Shown: positions 53,960 through 64,000, counted from the stretch's first letter. The stretch: DNA of 64,000 nucleotides from Amycolatopsis bartoniae (GCF_014191255.1 NZ_JACHWH010000001.1:1612001-1676000), one strand, 5' to 3'. A program made the numbers and translations. Notes: a model not told the origin generated them from the sequence alone.

Positions 53960-55750
53960 TTACTTCTGCGCCCACTCACCGGCGTTCCACAGCGCACCGT
54001 AGTACGACTGCATGTACACCTTGTCGATGCCCTGGAACGCCCACATCGACGGCACCGCGAACAGCGGCAGCGACGCGTAGTCGTTCGCGATGGCGGCATC
54101 GGCCTGCTGGTACAGGTTCGTCGCGGTGGCCTCGTCGGTCGCCACGACCGCCTGGTTGAACAGGTTGTCGACCGTCGGGTCGCTGTACGCCTGGTGGTTC
54201 TGGTTACCGCCCGTGCTGTACAGCGGCTGCGACTGCGACTTGAACGGCGGCTGCGACCACGCGAACAACGCGATGTCCCACGCGCCGGTGCTCAGGCGAC
54301 CACCGCTGAGGAACGTCGGGTCGTTGTCGTTCTTGATCTCGATGCCCGCGGCCTTCGCCTGCGACTGGATGATCTCCACCGTCTGGTCGCGACGCGGGTT
54401 GTTGTTGTGCGAGATCGTCACCGAGAAGCGCTGGCCGTTCTTCTGGTAGATGCCGTCGGCACCCAGCGTCCAGCCGTCCGCCTCCAGCGTCTTCTTCGCG
54501 GCGTCGGCACCCTTGCCGGCCTTGTCGCTGTAGACGTCCTTGTAGGCGCTCTCCGCCGGCGTGTAGATCAGGCTGCCGTCCGGAGTGATGTCCGACTGGA
54601 CCTCCTTGAGCAGCTTGTCCGTGATGTCCGAACGCTGGATCACCTCGAACAGCGCCTGCCGCGCCGCCTTGTCCTTGAGGATGGCGTTGCGGTAGTTCAT
54701 GTCGATGTGCTCGTAGGACAGCTGCGGAGCCGAACCGTAGACCACGCCCTGAGCCGAGAGGCCCTTCATGGTGTCGGCCGCGGTGGCGTCCGGCTGGGTC
54801 GAGGCCACGACCTGGATCTCACCGTTCTGCAGCGCGGTGGCCATCGCCTTGGTGTCCGAGAACTTCTTGACGACGATCTTGGCCGGGCCGCCCTTGGCGC
54901 CGATCCACTGCGGGTTCTTCTCCAGGGTGACCGCACCCTGGTTCTGGTCGAACGCCGTGATCATGTACGGGCCGGAGGCCGGGTCGAGGTCCTTGTTGAA
55001 CCCCTTCCAGCCGTTGGTCCAGAAGTCACCGGCCTTCTTCAGCACCGCCGGGTCGCTGGTCGGGGTCAGCTGCGTGACGTCCGTGATCCCGATCTGCTTC
55101 TCGAGGATGTGCGCCGGGAGAATCGCGTTCGAGTCGAACAGGCCCTTGTAGTCGACGTAGGGCTGCTTGAACGTCGCGACGAAGGTCAGGTCGTCGGTGC
55201 ACTTGGCGCTGTTGATCAGGTCGTAGCCCGCGGTGGCCGCCGGGTTGAAGCCCGCGTTCGGCGCCACGCCGCTCTGCGACAGCCAGGCCAGGTAGTAGTC
55301 CTTGCAGTTCCACGGCGCGCCGTCGGACCACTTGACACCCGGCTTGATCTTGTAGGTGACCGTGTACGGGTTCGTGGAGGTCACGTCCCAGGAGTCCAGC
55401 ACGTCGTTGTTCAACAGCACCTTGTTGTTCCCGTCGATCACGCTGCTGCCGGACAGCGTGGCGATGAGGACGTAGGTGTTGTACGACGAGTTGGTGTCCG
55501 GCGTCTGGTTGTTGTACGCCGAGAAAGCGTCGTCGATACCGACTGTGACGGTGCCGTCCCAGGCGGGGGCATCACCCAGTTTGAAGGTTCCGGCCTGCGC
55601 GTTCTCCGCCTTGCCGACCGCCATGCTCTTGATGTCGGTGCTCGAACCGTTCTGGTCCGTGCCCCCGCCGCTGCCGCCACTGCAGGCGCTCAGCACGAGC
55701 GCGGCAGCCGCGGCCACTGTGACGGCCGAAGCTGCTTTCCATCTCCTCAT
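53960..55750 (-). CDS. dppA: Family 5 solute-binding lipoprotein, peptide-type
   Basis: A 596-residue extracellular binding protein. The signal MRRWKAASAVTVAAAAALVL ends with a lipobox and Cys23 (LSAC), then a Gly/Ser linker. The SBP_bac_5 fold is seen in VTYKIKPGVKWSDGAPWNCK, DLINSAKCTDDLTFVATFKQ and EHIDMNYRNAILKDKAARQA. It delivers peptides or similar solutes to DppBC. ATG 55750 is used. The next gene upstream (lpqW) is another SBP_bac_5 lipoprotein, so the dpp genes may derive from a duplication or from acquisition at this site. Confidence 0.92.
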   Translation of the reverse strand: MRRWKAASAVTVAAAAALVLSACSGGSGGGTDQNGSSTDIKSMAVGKAENAQAGTFKLGDAPAWDGTVTVGIDDAFSAYNNQTPDTNSSYNTYVLIATLSGSSVIDGNNKVLLNNDVLDSWDVTSTNPYTVTYKIKPGVKWSDGAPWNCKDYYLAWLSQSGVAPNAGFNPAATAGYDLINSAKCTDDLTFVATFKQPYVDYKGLFDSNAILPAHILEKQIGITDVTQLTPTSDPAVLKKAGDFWTNGWKGFNKDLDPASGPYMITAFDQNQGAVTLEKNPQWIGAKGGPAKIVVKKFSDTKAMATALQNGEIQVVASTQPDATAADTMKGLSAQGVVYGSAPQLSYEHIDMNYRNAILKDKAARQALFEVIQRSDITDKLLKEVQSDITPDGSLIYTPAESAYKDVYSDKAGKGADAAKKTLEADGWTLGADGIYQKNGQRFSVTISHNNNPRRDQTVEIIQSQAKAAGIEIKNDNDPTFLSGGRLSTGAWDIALFAWSQPPFKSQSQPLYSTGGNQNHQAYSDPTVDNLFNQAVVATDEATATNLYQQADAAIANDYASLPLFAVPSMWAFQGIDKVYMQSYYGALWNAGEWAQK

Positions 55751-55942
55751 TTATGTGTGCCCTCCTAGCACTGGGCCAACGCCCACACCGCTCCTGCGCG
55801 TTAGGCGGGAGCTTATGTCACACCGAATGCACGCACCGGCGCACTGCCGGAGAACGCTAGAAACCTCAACACAAGGAGTCACCACCCCGAGAGCGATTGT
55901 GACCAAAGGGTGACTTCCACCTAACATGCGGACATACGTTGG

Positions 55943-57667
55943 TTACTTGCCGCCACGTGTCCAGTTCACGGCTGACCCGAACGGCCCAACCATCGCGGGG
56001 CCCGGCGTCACGCCCGAAATGCCGTTTCCGATGGCCAGGGTGTCCGCGAGCTGGAACAGCGGGATCACGGTGTGTTGCGCCCAGAGCTTCGGTTCGAGCT
56101 CGGTGAGGGTCTCCGCGAGCGTCTTCTTCCCGCTCAGCGCGTCGTCGACCGCGGACTGCAGCTCGGAGTCGCAGACCGCGGCCGGGTTGGCGGGCACGAC
56201 CGTCGTGGTCGTGGTCGTGGTGCTGTTCTGCCCGGGACGGCAGCCGAAGGTGGACGCCAGCACGGTCGCCGGGTCACCGCCGACCGGCAGCGGCACGACG
56301 GCGAGGTCCACGCCCACGCTGCCCGAGCCGTCCGACGCGGGCTGGCCCGTGGTGCCGACGGGCATGGCCAGCAGGTTCGCGAACAGGTCCCGCGGCTCCG
56401 GGTTGATGGTGCTGACCTGCACTCCGGCGGCCGTGAGCTGGCGAGCGAGCTCCTTCGCGATGCTCGCGTACGGCTCCAGCTGCCCCGGCGACGCGACGAC
56501 GAGCGAGAGGGGCTTGCCGTCCTTGCGCCAGGTGCCCGCTTCCTTGCTGTAGCCCGCGCTCTGCAACAGCTGTTCGGCTGTCGCCGGATTGGGTGTTGAC
56601 ACGTTCGCGGGAATCGTGGCCGCGTAGCCGGACACGGATGGGGGAAGCACCTCGGCGTCCGCGCGCAGCCCGGCCGACGGGCCACCGGAGGTGCCCTCGT
56701 CGATCAGCGCGTTGCGGTCGATCAGCGCGGCGATCCCCGCGCGCACGTTCTCGTTCACCAGCGCGCCGTTCGCGGGCCGCAGCAGGACGTCCGCCACGCG
56801 CGGGCTCGCCACGGTGTGCAGCTGGACGGCCGGGCCGATGTCCTGCAGCAGCTTGAGCCCCGTGGCGTCCGTCCGCGACATCACGAACTGCTCGTTGCCG
56901 CTGCGCAGCGCCGCCGCGAGCCCGGCCTCGTCCGACCGGCGCAGCACGATCTGGTCCACCGCCGCGGGCTTGTCCCAGTACCGCTCGTTGCGCTCCAGGA
57001 TGATCTCCCCGCGCGCGGTGTCGAGCTGCTTGATGGAGAACGGGCCGCCGTAGGCCGGGAAACTGCCCTGCAAGGCCCCCTGCCAGCCTCCTGGAGCGTC
57101 TTTCAGCAGGTGCTGGGGCAGCAGGTCGTTGAACAGCGTCTGCCAGCCTGGGTAGGGCTGTGAGAACGTCACCTGGACGCCCTTGCCGCCCTCGCTCGGC
57201 TGGATGTTCGAAATGAGCCGGTAGCCCGCCGGTTCGACGACGCCTGGCTGGTCCCGCATCGCGTCGGCCAGGTACACGAAGTCCTCGACCGCGATCGGGG
57301 CACCATCGGACCAGGAGGCGTCCTGGCGGATCTCGTAGGTCACCGTGAACGGCTCCTGCGAGGTGACGGCCGCCGACCGCATGAGCGTGGTGTCGAGCTG
57401 GTACCGGCCGTCGTCGGACTGCCGGAACACCGACGGCAGCAGCAGCTGCGAGAGCGCGGTGGTGATCGTGGACTGGTCGGCGAGGTTGTGCGGGTTGTAG
57501 CCGCCGACGATGTCGTCCACGCCCACCACGATCTGCGAGGGACCGGGCACGGTGGGGGTGGTCGGCGCCGGCTGCGACGTGACGAGCGGAGGCGGCGGGG
57601 TCGAGGTGCACGCGGCGAGCACGCTCACGAGCAGCACGACCAGTGCCGCCGCTCCGCTCCTCCGCAC
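55943..57667 (-). CDS. lpqW: LpqW-like lipoprotein, family 5 binding-protein fold
   Basis: A 574-residue lipoprotein with lipobox LAAC (Cys20) and a Thr/Pro-rich linker. The fold is SBP_bac_5 (VGVDDIVGGYNPHNLADQST, TVTYEIRQDASWSDGAPIAV). Its location beside typA matches M. tuberculosis Rv1166 (lpqW) as I recall, a lipoprotein that channels intermediates in phosphatidylinositol mannoside/lipoarabinomannan synthesis. It carries a run of seven Thr followed by Val-Val near residue 477 encoded by GTGGTC-type repeats (56199-56222). GTG 57667 has GGGGAGG five bases upstream. Confidence 0.85.
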   Translation of the reverse strand: MRRSGAAALVVLLVSVLAACTSTPPPPLVTSQPAPTTPTVPGPSQIVVGVDDIVGGYNPHNLADQSTITTALSQLLLPSVFRQSDDGRYQLDTTLMRSAAVTSQEPFTVTYEIRQDASWSDGAPIAVEDFVYLADAMRDQPGVVEPAGYRLISNIQPSEGGKGVQVTFSQPYPGWQTLFNDLLPQHLLKDAPGGWQGALQGSFPAYGGPFSIKQLDTARGEIILERNERYWDKPAAVDQIVLRRSDEAGLAAALRSGNEQFVMSRTDATGLKLLQDIGPAVQLHTVASPRVADVLLRPANGALVNENVRAGIAALIDRNALIDEGTSGGPSAGLRADAEVLPPSVSGYAATIPANVSTPNPATAEQLLQSAGYSKEAGTWRKDGKPLSLVVASPGQLEPYASIAKELARQLTAAGVQVSTINPEPRDLFANLLAMPVGTTGQPASDGSGSVGVDLAVVPLPVGGDPATVLASTFGCRPGQNSTTTTTTTVVPANPAAVCDSELQSAVDDALSGKKTLAETLTELEPKLWAQHTVIPLFQLADTLAIGNGISGVTPGPAMVGPFGSAVNWTRGGK

Positions 57668-57808
57668 GCTGCCTCCCCAGGCGTCGAGCCCACGATGGTG
57701 CCACAAGGCCCAACGCCGCGACACGCAATTGCCCAAGCCGCTCGGCACCGTATCGGGTACCGCCGGAAGGTGGACGTCCGCCACCCCCGGCGCGTTCCCC
57801 TCCCGGAG

Positions 57809-59707
<1,899 letters not shown>

Positions 59708-59831
59708 GCGAAGGCTCCTGAGGTGCTCAGAGTTTCGGAAGGGAGGGCCACCCGGCCGGCTTTGGCCTTCGGGCAGTCCCTCTCAGGATACCCTCTACCC
59801 CTTTGTGACCTCCGACACGCTGCACCGGCAG

Positions 59832-59850
59832 TTAGCTTCGCCTAACCTAA
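59832..59850. promoter_or_regulatory. Iron-box-like site (IdeR/DmdR type)
   Basis: TTAGCTTCGCCTAACCTAA matches the 19-bp actinobacterial iron box (TTAGGTTAGGCTAACCTAA) at 16 positions and contains the full right half site CTAACCTAA. It ends four bases before the ATG of the Cys-rich gene. Confidence 0.6.
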
Positions 59851-59854
59851 TCCA

Positions 59855-59998
59855 ATGGGCAAGGACAGCGCGGAACCCCAGGCGGTGGTGCGCAAGCTCA
59901 TCAAGGCCGGCAAGGTGAAGAAGAAGTGCTGCCGGTCGAAGAGCCGCTGCAAGAAGTGCCCGGTGCTCGCGCTCAAGAAGGCGAAGGCCGCCGCCTAG
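59855..59998 (+). CDS. Small Lys/Cys-rich protein (47 residues)
   Basis: A 47-residue basic protein starting [20 protein letters not shown] and carrying [20 protein letters not shown] near residues 25-44. The cysteines (CC-X5-C-X2-C) could bind zinc or iron. I do not recognise a named family. The ATG directly follows the iron-box-like site with no ribosome binding site, which suggests a leaderless transcript with its -10 region inside the box. Its stop codon overlaps the convergent YciI gene by four bases (CTAG). It is too short for routine gene finding. Confidence 0.7.
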   Translation: MGKDSAEPQAVVRKLIKAGKVKKKCCRSKSRCKKCPVLALKKAKAAA

Positions 59999-60300
59999 GC
60001 GAGCTGGGCCATCGCCTCGTTCAGGCGGTGCAGCTCCGGCGCGGTGCGCGTCGCCGCGAACTCGATGATCTCGAACGTCGCCAGGTGCCCGAGCACGAAG
60101 GGGTTCACGCAGAGGATCGCTTCGAGCTTCGCGCGTGACATCGACCGCGTGAGGATCACGCAGCCTTCGCGCGAGTCCCGGCGGCCCGCCGCGAGGAACT
60201 CCCCCGCCGCGAAGTGCTTTTCCAGCCACTTCGCGTAATCGGGTAATGCGTAGTCGACTTCTTCCAACGGGGCTGTGTAAGTCAGCAGAACCACGAACAT
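59995..60300 (-). CDS. YciI family protein
   Basis: A 101-residue YciI-like protein with the ferredoxin-like fold (MFVVLLTYTAPLEEVDYALP, GEFLAAGRRDSREGCVILT). The conserved catalytic-site His near the start of the family motif (usually RxxHLxW) is not obvious; the equivalent segment reads YAKWLEKHFAAGEF, with a His at residue 29. Function of YciI proteins is generally unknown. The stop overlaps the Cys-rich gene. Confidence 0.85.
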   Translation of the reverse strand: MFVVLLTYTAPLEEVDYALPDYAKWLEKHFAAGEFLAAGRRDSREGCVILTRSMSRAKLEAILCVNPFVLGHLATFEIIEFAATRTAPELHRLNEAMAQLA

Positions 60301-60407
60301 GAATCGACGGTAGCCCCGTCACGGCGTACCGGCGGTCGAGATTTGGACTCGTCGATCACATCGGTCATGCGGTGGTAAAGAATTGCCGCGGGAGTTAAAG
60401 TGACCGC

Positions 60408-60452
60408 ATGCGCAGCTTCACGGGTCTGTGGTGGCCGCCCTCGGGCGGCTGA
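60408..60452 (+). CDS. trpL: trpS leader peptide
   Basis: The 14-residue frame MRSFTGLWWPPSGG has tandem Trp codons (TGG TGG at 60429-60434) just before the first stem of the attenuator, and ends in TGA at 60450-60452. Ribosome stalling here when charged tRNA-Trp is scarce would set the fold of the downstream RNA. The start ATG follows AAAG/GGGAG sequences at loose spacing, so translation strength is uncertain. Confidence 0.9.
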   Translation: MRSFTGLWWPPSGG

Positions 60453-60500
60453 CCTCGCTGTGCGCTGACACATCCAGGCCGCCCGCACGGGCGGCCTTTT
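60434..60500 (+). promoter_or_regulatory. Ribosome-mediated transcription attenuator of trpS
   Basis: Four segments: 1 GCCGCCC (60434-60440), 2 GGGCGGC (60443-60449), 3 GCCGCCC (60478-60484), 4 GGGCGGC (60489-60495). 1:2, 2:3 and 3:4 can all pair. 3:4 is a terminator (8-bp stem including flanks, 4-base loop, TTTT at 60497-60500). Segment 1 starts right after the Trp codons, so a stalled ribosome frees segment 2 to pair with 3 and prevents termination. This is a full trp-type attenuator in front of an aminoacyl-tRNA synthetase gene. Confidence 0.92.
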
Positions 60501-60554
60501 CCGTGTCCGGGAGGCGGTCCGCGCGGGCGGCACCGAACCTCCGAGGAGGACACG

Positions 60555-61517
60555 ATGAGGATCTCCGGCATCACGCCGTCCGGTCACCCGCAGCTCGGCA
60601 ACTACCTGGGCGCGATCTCGCGCTGGGCCGCCGAGGGCGGGCCGTCGGACCTGTACTTCGTCTCCGACCTGCACGGCATGACCACGACACACAACCCGGC
60701 CGGGCTGCGCTCGCGCACGAGCGAAATGCTCGCCGTGCTGATCGCGTCCGGAATAGCCCCGGAACGCGTTTTCGTCCAGTCCGATCTGGCGCGGGAACTC
60801 GGCGCGCTGACGTGGATCCTGGAATGCACCTGCAGCTACGGCGAGGCCGCGCGAATGATCCAGTTCAAGGAAAAGGCGGGCGGGCGGAGCGGGGTGCGGT
60901 TGAGCCTGCTGACGTACCCGGTGCTGATGGCCGCGGACATCCTGCTGCAGGGCGCGGACGAGGTGCCCGTCGGCGAGGACCAGCAGCAGCACGTGGAGCT
61001 GACCCGTGCGCTGGCGCGGCGGTTCAACTCCACCTACGGCGAGGTGTTCGCGGTGCCGGAGGCGGTGCTGCCGCTCACCGGCGCGCGCGTGCGGGACCTG
61101 GCGGACCCTACGCGGAAGATGTCGAAGTCGGCGCGGGACGCGGCAGGCGTGGTGTTCGTGCTCGACGAGCCGGACCTGGTCCGCCGCAAGATCCGCCGGG
61201 CGGTGACGGACGCGGAGACGGTGCCCGCGTACGACCCGGAGCGGCGGCCGGGGGTGTCGAACCTGCTGGAGATCCTCGCCGCGTGTTCGGGCACGACGCC
61301 GCGGGAGGAGGCCGAGCGGCACGGTTCGTACGGGGCGCTCAAGGCGGCCGTGGCGGAGGCGGTGGTCGAGACGCTGCGCCCGATCCGCGAGCGGACACTG
61401 GAGCTGCTGGCGGACCCGGCGGAGCTGGAGCAGGTCCGCAAGGCGGGTGCGGCGCGTGCCGCGGACCGCGGCGAGCACCGGCTCAGCTCGGCGCTGCGCC
61501 TGATCGGGGCGGGTTGA
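60555..61517 (+). CDS. trpS: Tryptophanyl-tRNA synthetase (auxiliary, inducible type)
   Basis: A 320-residue class I synthetase charging tRNA-Trp. The HIGH-type motif is in SGHPQLGNYLGA (residues 9-20) and KMSKS is at residues 188-192 (RKMSKSARD). The dimer/tRNA helices and C-terminus are of normal length. GGAGGA lies nine bases before ATG. In Streptomyces coelicolor an auxiliary TrpRS is known to confer indolmycin resistance and to be controlled by ribosome-mediated attenuation; the leader here is of that type. A housekeeping trpS would then be elsewhere in the genome. No sequence trait here alone proves drug resistance. Confidence 0.93.
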   Translation: MRISGITPSGHPQLGNYLGAISRWAAEGGPSDLYFVSDLHGMTTTHNPAGLRSRTSEMLAVLIASGIAPERVFVQSDLARELGALTWILECTCSYGEAARMIQFKEKAGGRSGVRLSLLTYPVLMAADILLQGADEVPVGEDQQQHVELTRALARRFNSTYGEVFAVPEAVLPLTGARVRDLADPTRKMSKSARDAAGVVFVLDEPDLVRRKIRRAVTDAETVPAYDPERRPGVSNLLEILAACSGTTPREEAERHGSYGALKAAVAEAVVETLRPIRERTLELLADPAELEQVRKAGAARAADRGEHRLSSALRLIGAG

Positions 61518-61726
61518 GGGACGTCAGCGGGATGCCCGCGGCGGAGGCCGCTCGCCGCTGCTGCCGGTCGAACGACCCCAGCACGACCTCCGCCCCGGGC
61601 TCCCCGGCCAGCTGCACGGCCACGGCGAGGTAGCACGCGTCGGCGCCGGGTCGAGGGGAGGACGACCCGGCCTTCGTCGGCCAGGCGCCGGAGGATCGCC
61701 TCGTCCGCCACGGGTACCACCTTCAC
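61493..61726 (-). pseudogene. Broken PIN-domain toxin gene
   Basis: Two frames on the minus strand together read like the end of a PIN toxin. One frame gives MKVVPVADEAILRRLADEGR and VVLP; after a shift near 61645-61660 the other gives ADACYLAVAVQLAGEPGAEV and FDRQQRRAASAAGIPLTSLN, with stop at 61493-61495. The D-A-C-Y-L-A segment is typical of VapC-like proteins. The 5' part is missing or scrambled and no antitoxin remains. Its end overlaps trpS by 25 bp. Confidence 0.65.
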
Positions 61727-61784
61727 GTAGGGCTGCCGTCCTTGATGATGACGCCAGGTCGCCGGGGTGAACGACCTCAGGCCC

Positions 61785-62186
61785 CTAGTTCACACCTTCG
61801 AGCAGCTCGTGCAGTGCGGGAAGCAGCTCCAGGTCCGCGGGCAGCCAGCGGAGGCCGTCCAGCGCCGAGGCGGTGACCCACCGGAGTCCCTTGTGCTCCA
61901 AGGCTTTCGGGCGCGCCTTCGGGTCCACCAGCCGGGCGGCGTACACGCGCAGCACCAGGTTCGAGCGCAGCGGGACGTCGTTCCCGACCCGGTCGCCCAC
62001 GGTGATCTCGACGCCGAGCTCCTCGACGCACTCGCGGCGCAGCGCCTCCGGCTCGGTCTCCCCGGGTTCGACGCGACCGCCCGGCAGCTCCCACCGGCCC
62101 GCCACCTCCGGCGGATACGCCCGTTGCTGGGCGAGCAGGGCGCCGCCCCGCACGATGGCCGCCCCGACGATCACTCGCACCTTCAC
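61785..62186 (-). CDS. NUDIX hydrolase (MutT-like)
   Basis: A 133-residue NUDIX protein. The Nudix box G-x5-E-x7-RE-x2-EE-x-G reads [20 protein letters not shown] then ELGV (residues about 36-59). [15 protein letters not shown] before it is typical of (d)NTP pyrophosphatases such as MutT, which clear 8-oxo-dGTP. Its place near typA matches mutT2 (Rv1160) of M. tuberculosis as I recall. GTG 62186 overlaps the histidine kinase stop by four bases (GTGA), so it is the last gene of the two-component operon. Confidence 0.9.
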   Translation of the reverse strand: MKVRVIVGAAIVRGGALLAQQRAYPPEVAGRWELPGGRVEPGETEPEALRRECVEELGVEITVGDRVGNDVPLRSNLVLRVYAARLVDPKARPKALEHKGLRWVTASALDGLRWLPADLELLPALHELLEGVN

Positions 62187-63499
62187 GAAGCGGAGACGTT
62201 ACCGGCCCGCCGCCACGTCACCTGGAAGCGGGCACCGCCCTCCGGCGACTCGCCGACGGTCACCCGGCCACCCCGTCGCCGCACCGCCTCCGCGACCATG
62301 GCGAGCCCGAGCCCGCTGCCACCCGAGGTGCGGGACCGGTCGTCCGCCACGCGGTAGAACCGGTCGAACACGCGGTCCCGGTGTTCCGGTGGCACGCCGG
62401 GACCGTCGTCGTCGACGACCACGCGCACGCTCGTGTGCCCGGGCACCACGGACACCACGACCTGCGAGCGCGCGTACCGGCAGGCGTTGCGCAGCAGGTT
62501 GTTCAGCACCAGTTCGACTTCCGGATGAGCCGCGTGCGCCCACGCCGACCCGACGACCCCGTTGACGCGGGCGGTGGGCGAGCCCGGCGGTAAGCGCTTC
62601 ACCGCCGCGCGCGCCTCCGTGACCAGTTCAACGGGCTCGGCGGGCGGCAGCTCCCCGGCGTCCGAGCGGGCCAGCGCCAGCAGCTGGTCCAGTAGCGCGG
62701 ACAGCCGCTCGGCCTCGGCGAGGACGTCGGCCAGCGTCTCCTGCGCGAGCTCCGGGTCCGGGTTCGCGACCGCGACCTCGGCTTGCACCCGGATCGACGC
62801 GACGGGCGAGCGCAGCTCGTGCGCCGCGTCCCCGGTGAACCGCCGCAGCCGCCTGCTCACCTCCTCCTGCCGGGCGAGCAGCGCGTTGAACTCCACCGCC
62901 AGCGCCCGCAGCTCGTCGTGCGCCTCCGGCACCGGCAGGCGCTCACCGGACGGCAGCGCCCGCACCGAACGGCGCATCCGAGCGACCGGGCGCAACGCCA
63001 TCCGCACGACGAACCACGTCGCGACGGCGGCGAGCACCGCACCGGCCAGCGCCACCCACAGCAACCACCTCGACCACTTGTGGGCCGCGGAGTCCAGCCC
63101 CACCAGCCCGGTGCCCGCGACCACCAGCCGCAGCGACCCGTCCGGCGCGGGTACCACGCTGCCCCGCCACAACATCGCTCCATTGTGGACGGACTGGCCC
63201 GCGTTCAGCGCCCGGACCTCGCCCTGCCCGAGACCCCGCACCGGACCACCGCCGTCCAGCGGAGCCCCGGCCGTGTCGAGCACGCGCAGCAGCACGCCGT
63301 CCACCGGCGCGGGCGCGTGCCCGGCCGAGACCGCGGCGCCCGCCGTGCCGAGCGCGACGCCCAGCTCGTCGTCCACCGAGGCCACCTGCAGCGGGCCGAG
63401 CCCGCGTCCCGCGAACAACGCCAGCCCGAGCAGCACCGCGAACGTGACGACCGCCGCGGGCACGGTGATGCGGAGCCACATCGGCCAGCGCGTGATCAC
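62183..63499 (-). CDS. Sensor histidine kinase, OmpR-type partner
   Basis: A 438-residue membrane kinase. TM1 is at about residues 8-28 ([20 protein letters not shown]); an extracellular domain of ~115 residues follows, then TM2 ([20 protein letters not shown]). HAMP is next, the phospho-acceptor in [20 protein letters not shown] (near residue 236), and N ([14 protein letters not shown]), G1 ([12 protein letters not shown]) and G2 ([13 protein letters not shown]) motifs. The GTG start overlaps the response-regulator stop by four bases (GTGA). The signal is unknown. Confidence 0.93.
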   Translation of the reverse strand: MITRWPMWLRITVPAAVVTFAVLLGLALFAGRGLGPLQVASVDDELGVALGTAGAAVSAGHAPAPVDGVLLRVLDTAGAPLDGGGPVRGLGQGEVRALNAGQSVHNGAMLWRGSVVPAPDGSLRLVVAGTGLVGLDSAAHKWSRWLLWVALAGAVLAAVATWFVVRMALRPVARMRRSVRALPSGERLPVPEAHDELRALAVEFNALLARQEEVSRRLRRFTGDAAHELRSPVASIRVQAEVAVANPDPELAQETLADVLAEAERLSALLDQLLALARSDAGELPPAEPVELVTEARAAVKRLPPGSPTARVNGVVGSAWAHAAHPEVELVLNNLLRNACRYARSQVVVSVVPGHTSVRVVVDDDGPGVPPEHRDRVFDRFYRVADDRSRTSGGSGLGLAMVAEAVRRRGGRVTVGESPEGGARFQVTWRRAGNVSAS

Positions 63500-64000
63500 C
63501 CGGGCAGGACCTCGTCGAGCTGCGCGTCGGACGCGAGGTAGCCGTGCCCGCGCACGGTCCGCACGAGCGCCCCCGCGCCGACGGCGTCGAGCTTGCGCCG
63601 CACGTACCCGACGTACACCTCGACGACGTTGCGCGTGGCCGCCTGCTCGTCGCCCCACACCGCACGCAGCAGCTCGTCCTTGGTGACCACCGTGCCCGCG
63701 CGGCCGACGAGCACCTCCAGCAGGCCGAACTCACGCGGGCTCAGCGCCACCGGCTCGTCGTGCCAGCGCACCTCGCGGGTCGCGCGGTCGACGACGAGCC
63801 CGCCGATGCGCACCGGGCCGCGCACGGACTCGGTCTGCGCCCGGCGCAGCACCGCGCGGACCTGCGCCACCAGTACGACGAACGAGAACGGCTTGACCAG
63901 GTACCCGTCGGCGCCGAGGTCGAGCCCGTCGGCCTGGTCGACCTCGCCGTCCTTGGCCGAGATCAGCAGCACCGGCGTGCGGATCCCCTGCGCGCGCAGC
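63496..64000 (-). CDS. OmpR-family response regulator, C-terminal part (runs off window)
   Basis: The last ~167 codons of a response regulator are visible; the start lies right of the window. The rest of the receiver ([40 protein letters not shown] with the conserved Lys) is followed by the winged-helix domain ([40 protein letters not shown] and [10 protein letters not shown]). The missing N-terminal part would hold the phospho-acceptor Asp. It is the upstream member of the kinase operon. The stop overlaps the kinase start. Confidence 0.92.
   Translation of the reverse strand, partial: LRAQGIRTPVLLISAKDGEVDQADGLDLGADGYLVKPFSFVVLVAQVRAVLRRAQTESVRGPVRIGGLVVDRATREVRWHDEPVALSPREFGLLEVLVGRAGTVVTKDELLRAVWGDEQAATRNVVEVYVGYVRRKLDAVGAGALVRTVRGHGYLASDAQLDEVLPG

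Noticed and set aside
53960-57667. Siderophore or antibiotic cluster around the two binding lipoproteins
   Set aside because: No synthetase, tailoring or export genes are present; both proteins are of the peptide-binding SBP_bac_5 type or LpqW-like.

Overview
The window is high-GC DNA with GTG/TTG starts, heavy third-position G+C bias and many 4-bp GTGA/ATGA gene overlaps. Gene content and order point to a Pseudonocardiaceae actinobacterium, most likely Amycolatopsis or a close relative. The order closely follows two blocks I recall from Mycobacterium tuberculosis: about Rv3214-Rv3260 across 1-46.6 kb, and about Rv1160-Rv1171 across 47.5-62.2 kb. There are no rRNA or tRNA genes, phages, insertion sequences or CRISPR arrays, and no biosynthetic cluster. 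It is mostly core chromosome with a few accessory insertions.\n\nLayout. 1-4.7 kb: end of a Tat-exported cholesterol oxidase, small enzymes and a diacylglycerol-kinase-like gene. 5-8.3 kb: whiB1 with two CRP-type sites, the sensor kinase pdtaS, a 24-residue ribosomal protein bL37, and the redox pair sigR(sigH)-rsrA(rshA). 8.3-19.3 kb: ybaK, a TetR/peroxiredoxin pair, SRAP, rsgA, a lipoprotein, pruA, a WS/DGAT acyltransferase, a TrmH methyltransferase and an Rv3235-family gene. 19.3-20 kb: non-coding DNA with a degenerate repeat. 20-32 kb: secA, hpf, comF, then the minus-strand run sahH-vapBC-tmk-mtrA-mtrB-lpqB, where vapBC looks inserted. 32-44 kb: membrane proteins, an amino-acid permease, a CDF transporter, then the GDP-mannose supply genes manA-SIS-trm112-manB, DUF3499 and a zincin-like gene. 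44-49.4 kb: a polytopic membrane protein, whiB2, an M50 protease and mshB. 49.5-55.8 kb: a dipeptide/oligopeptide ABC transporter (dppDF on plus, dppABC on minus) around a palindrome-rich spacer. 55.9-64 kb: lpqW, typA, a small Cys-rich protein behind an iron-box-like site, trpS with a complete ribosome-mediated attenuator, a broken PIN gene, a NUDIX hydrolase and a two-component system.\n\nHow the genes work together. Thiol redox stress is served by sigR-rsrA and by mshB (mycothiol synthesis). Envelope glycolipid supply is served by manA, manB and lpqW. Envelope and division control is served by mtrAB-lpqB, whiB2 and secA. Translation and ribosome maintenance is served by hpf, rsgA, typA, bL37, ybaK, trm112 and trpS.\n\nBest leads are: the trpS leader (peptide with tandem Trp codons and three mutually exclusive stems), a perfect SigR-type promoter inside an in-frame N-terminal extension of sigR, an iron-box-like site abutting a 47-residue Cys/Lys-rich protein, two large imperfect palindromes between the dpp gene groups, and a frame-preserving Pro-Glu-Trp repeat beside secA.
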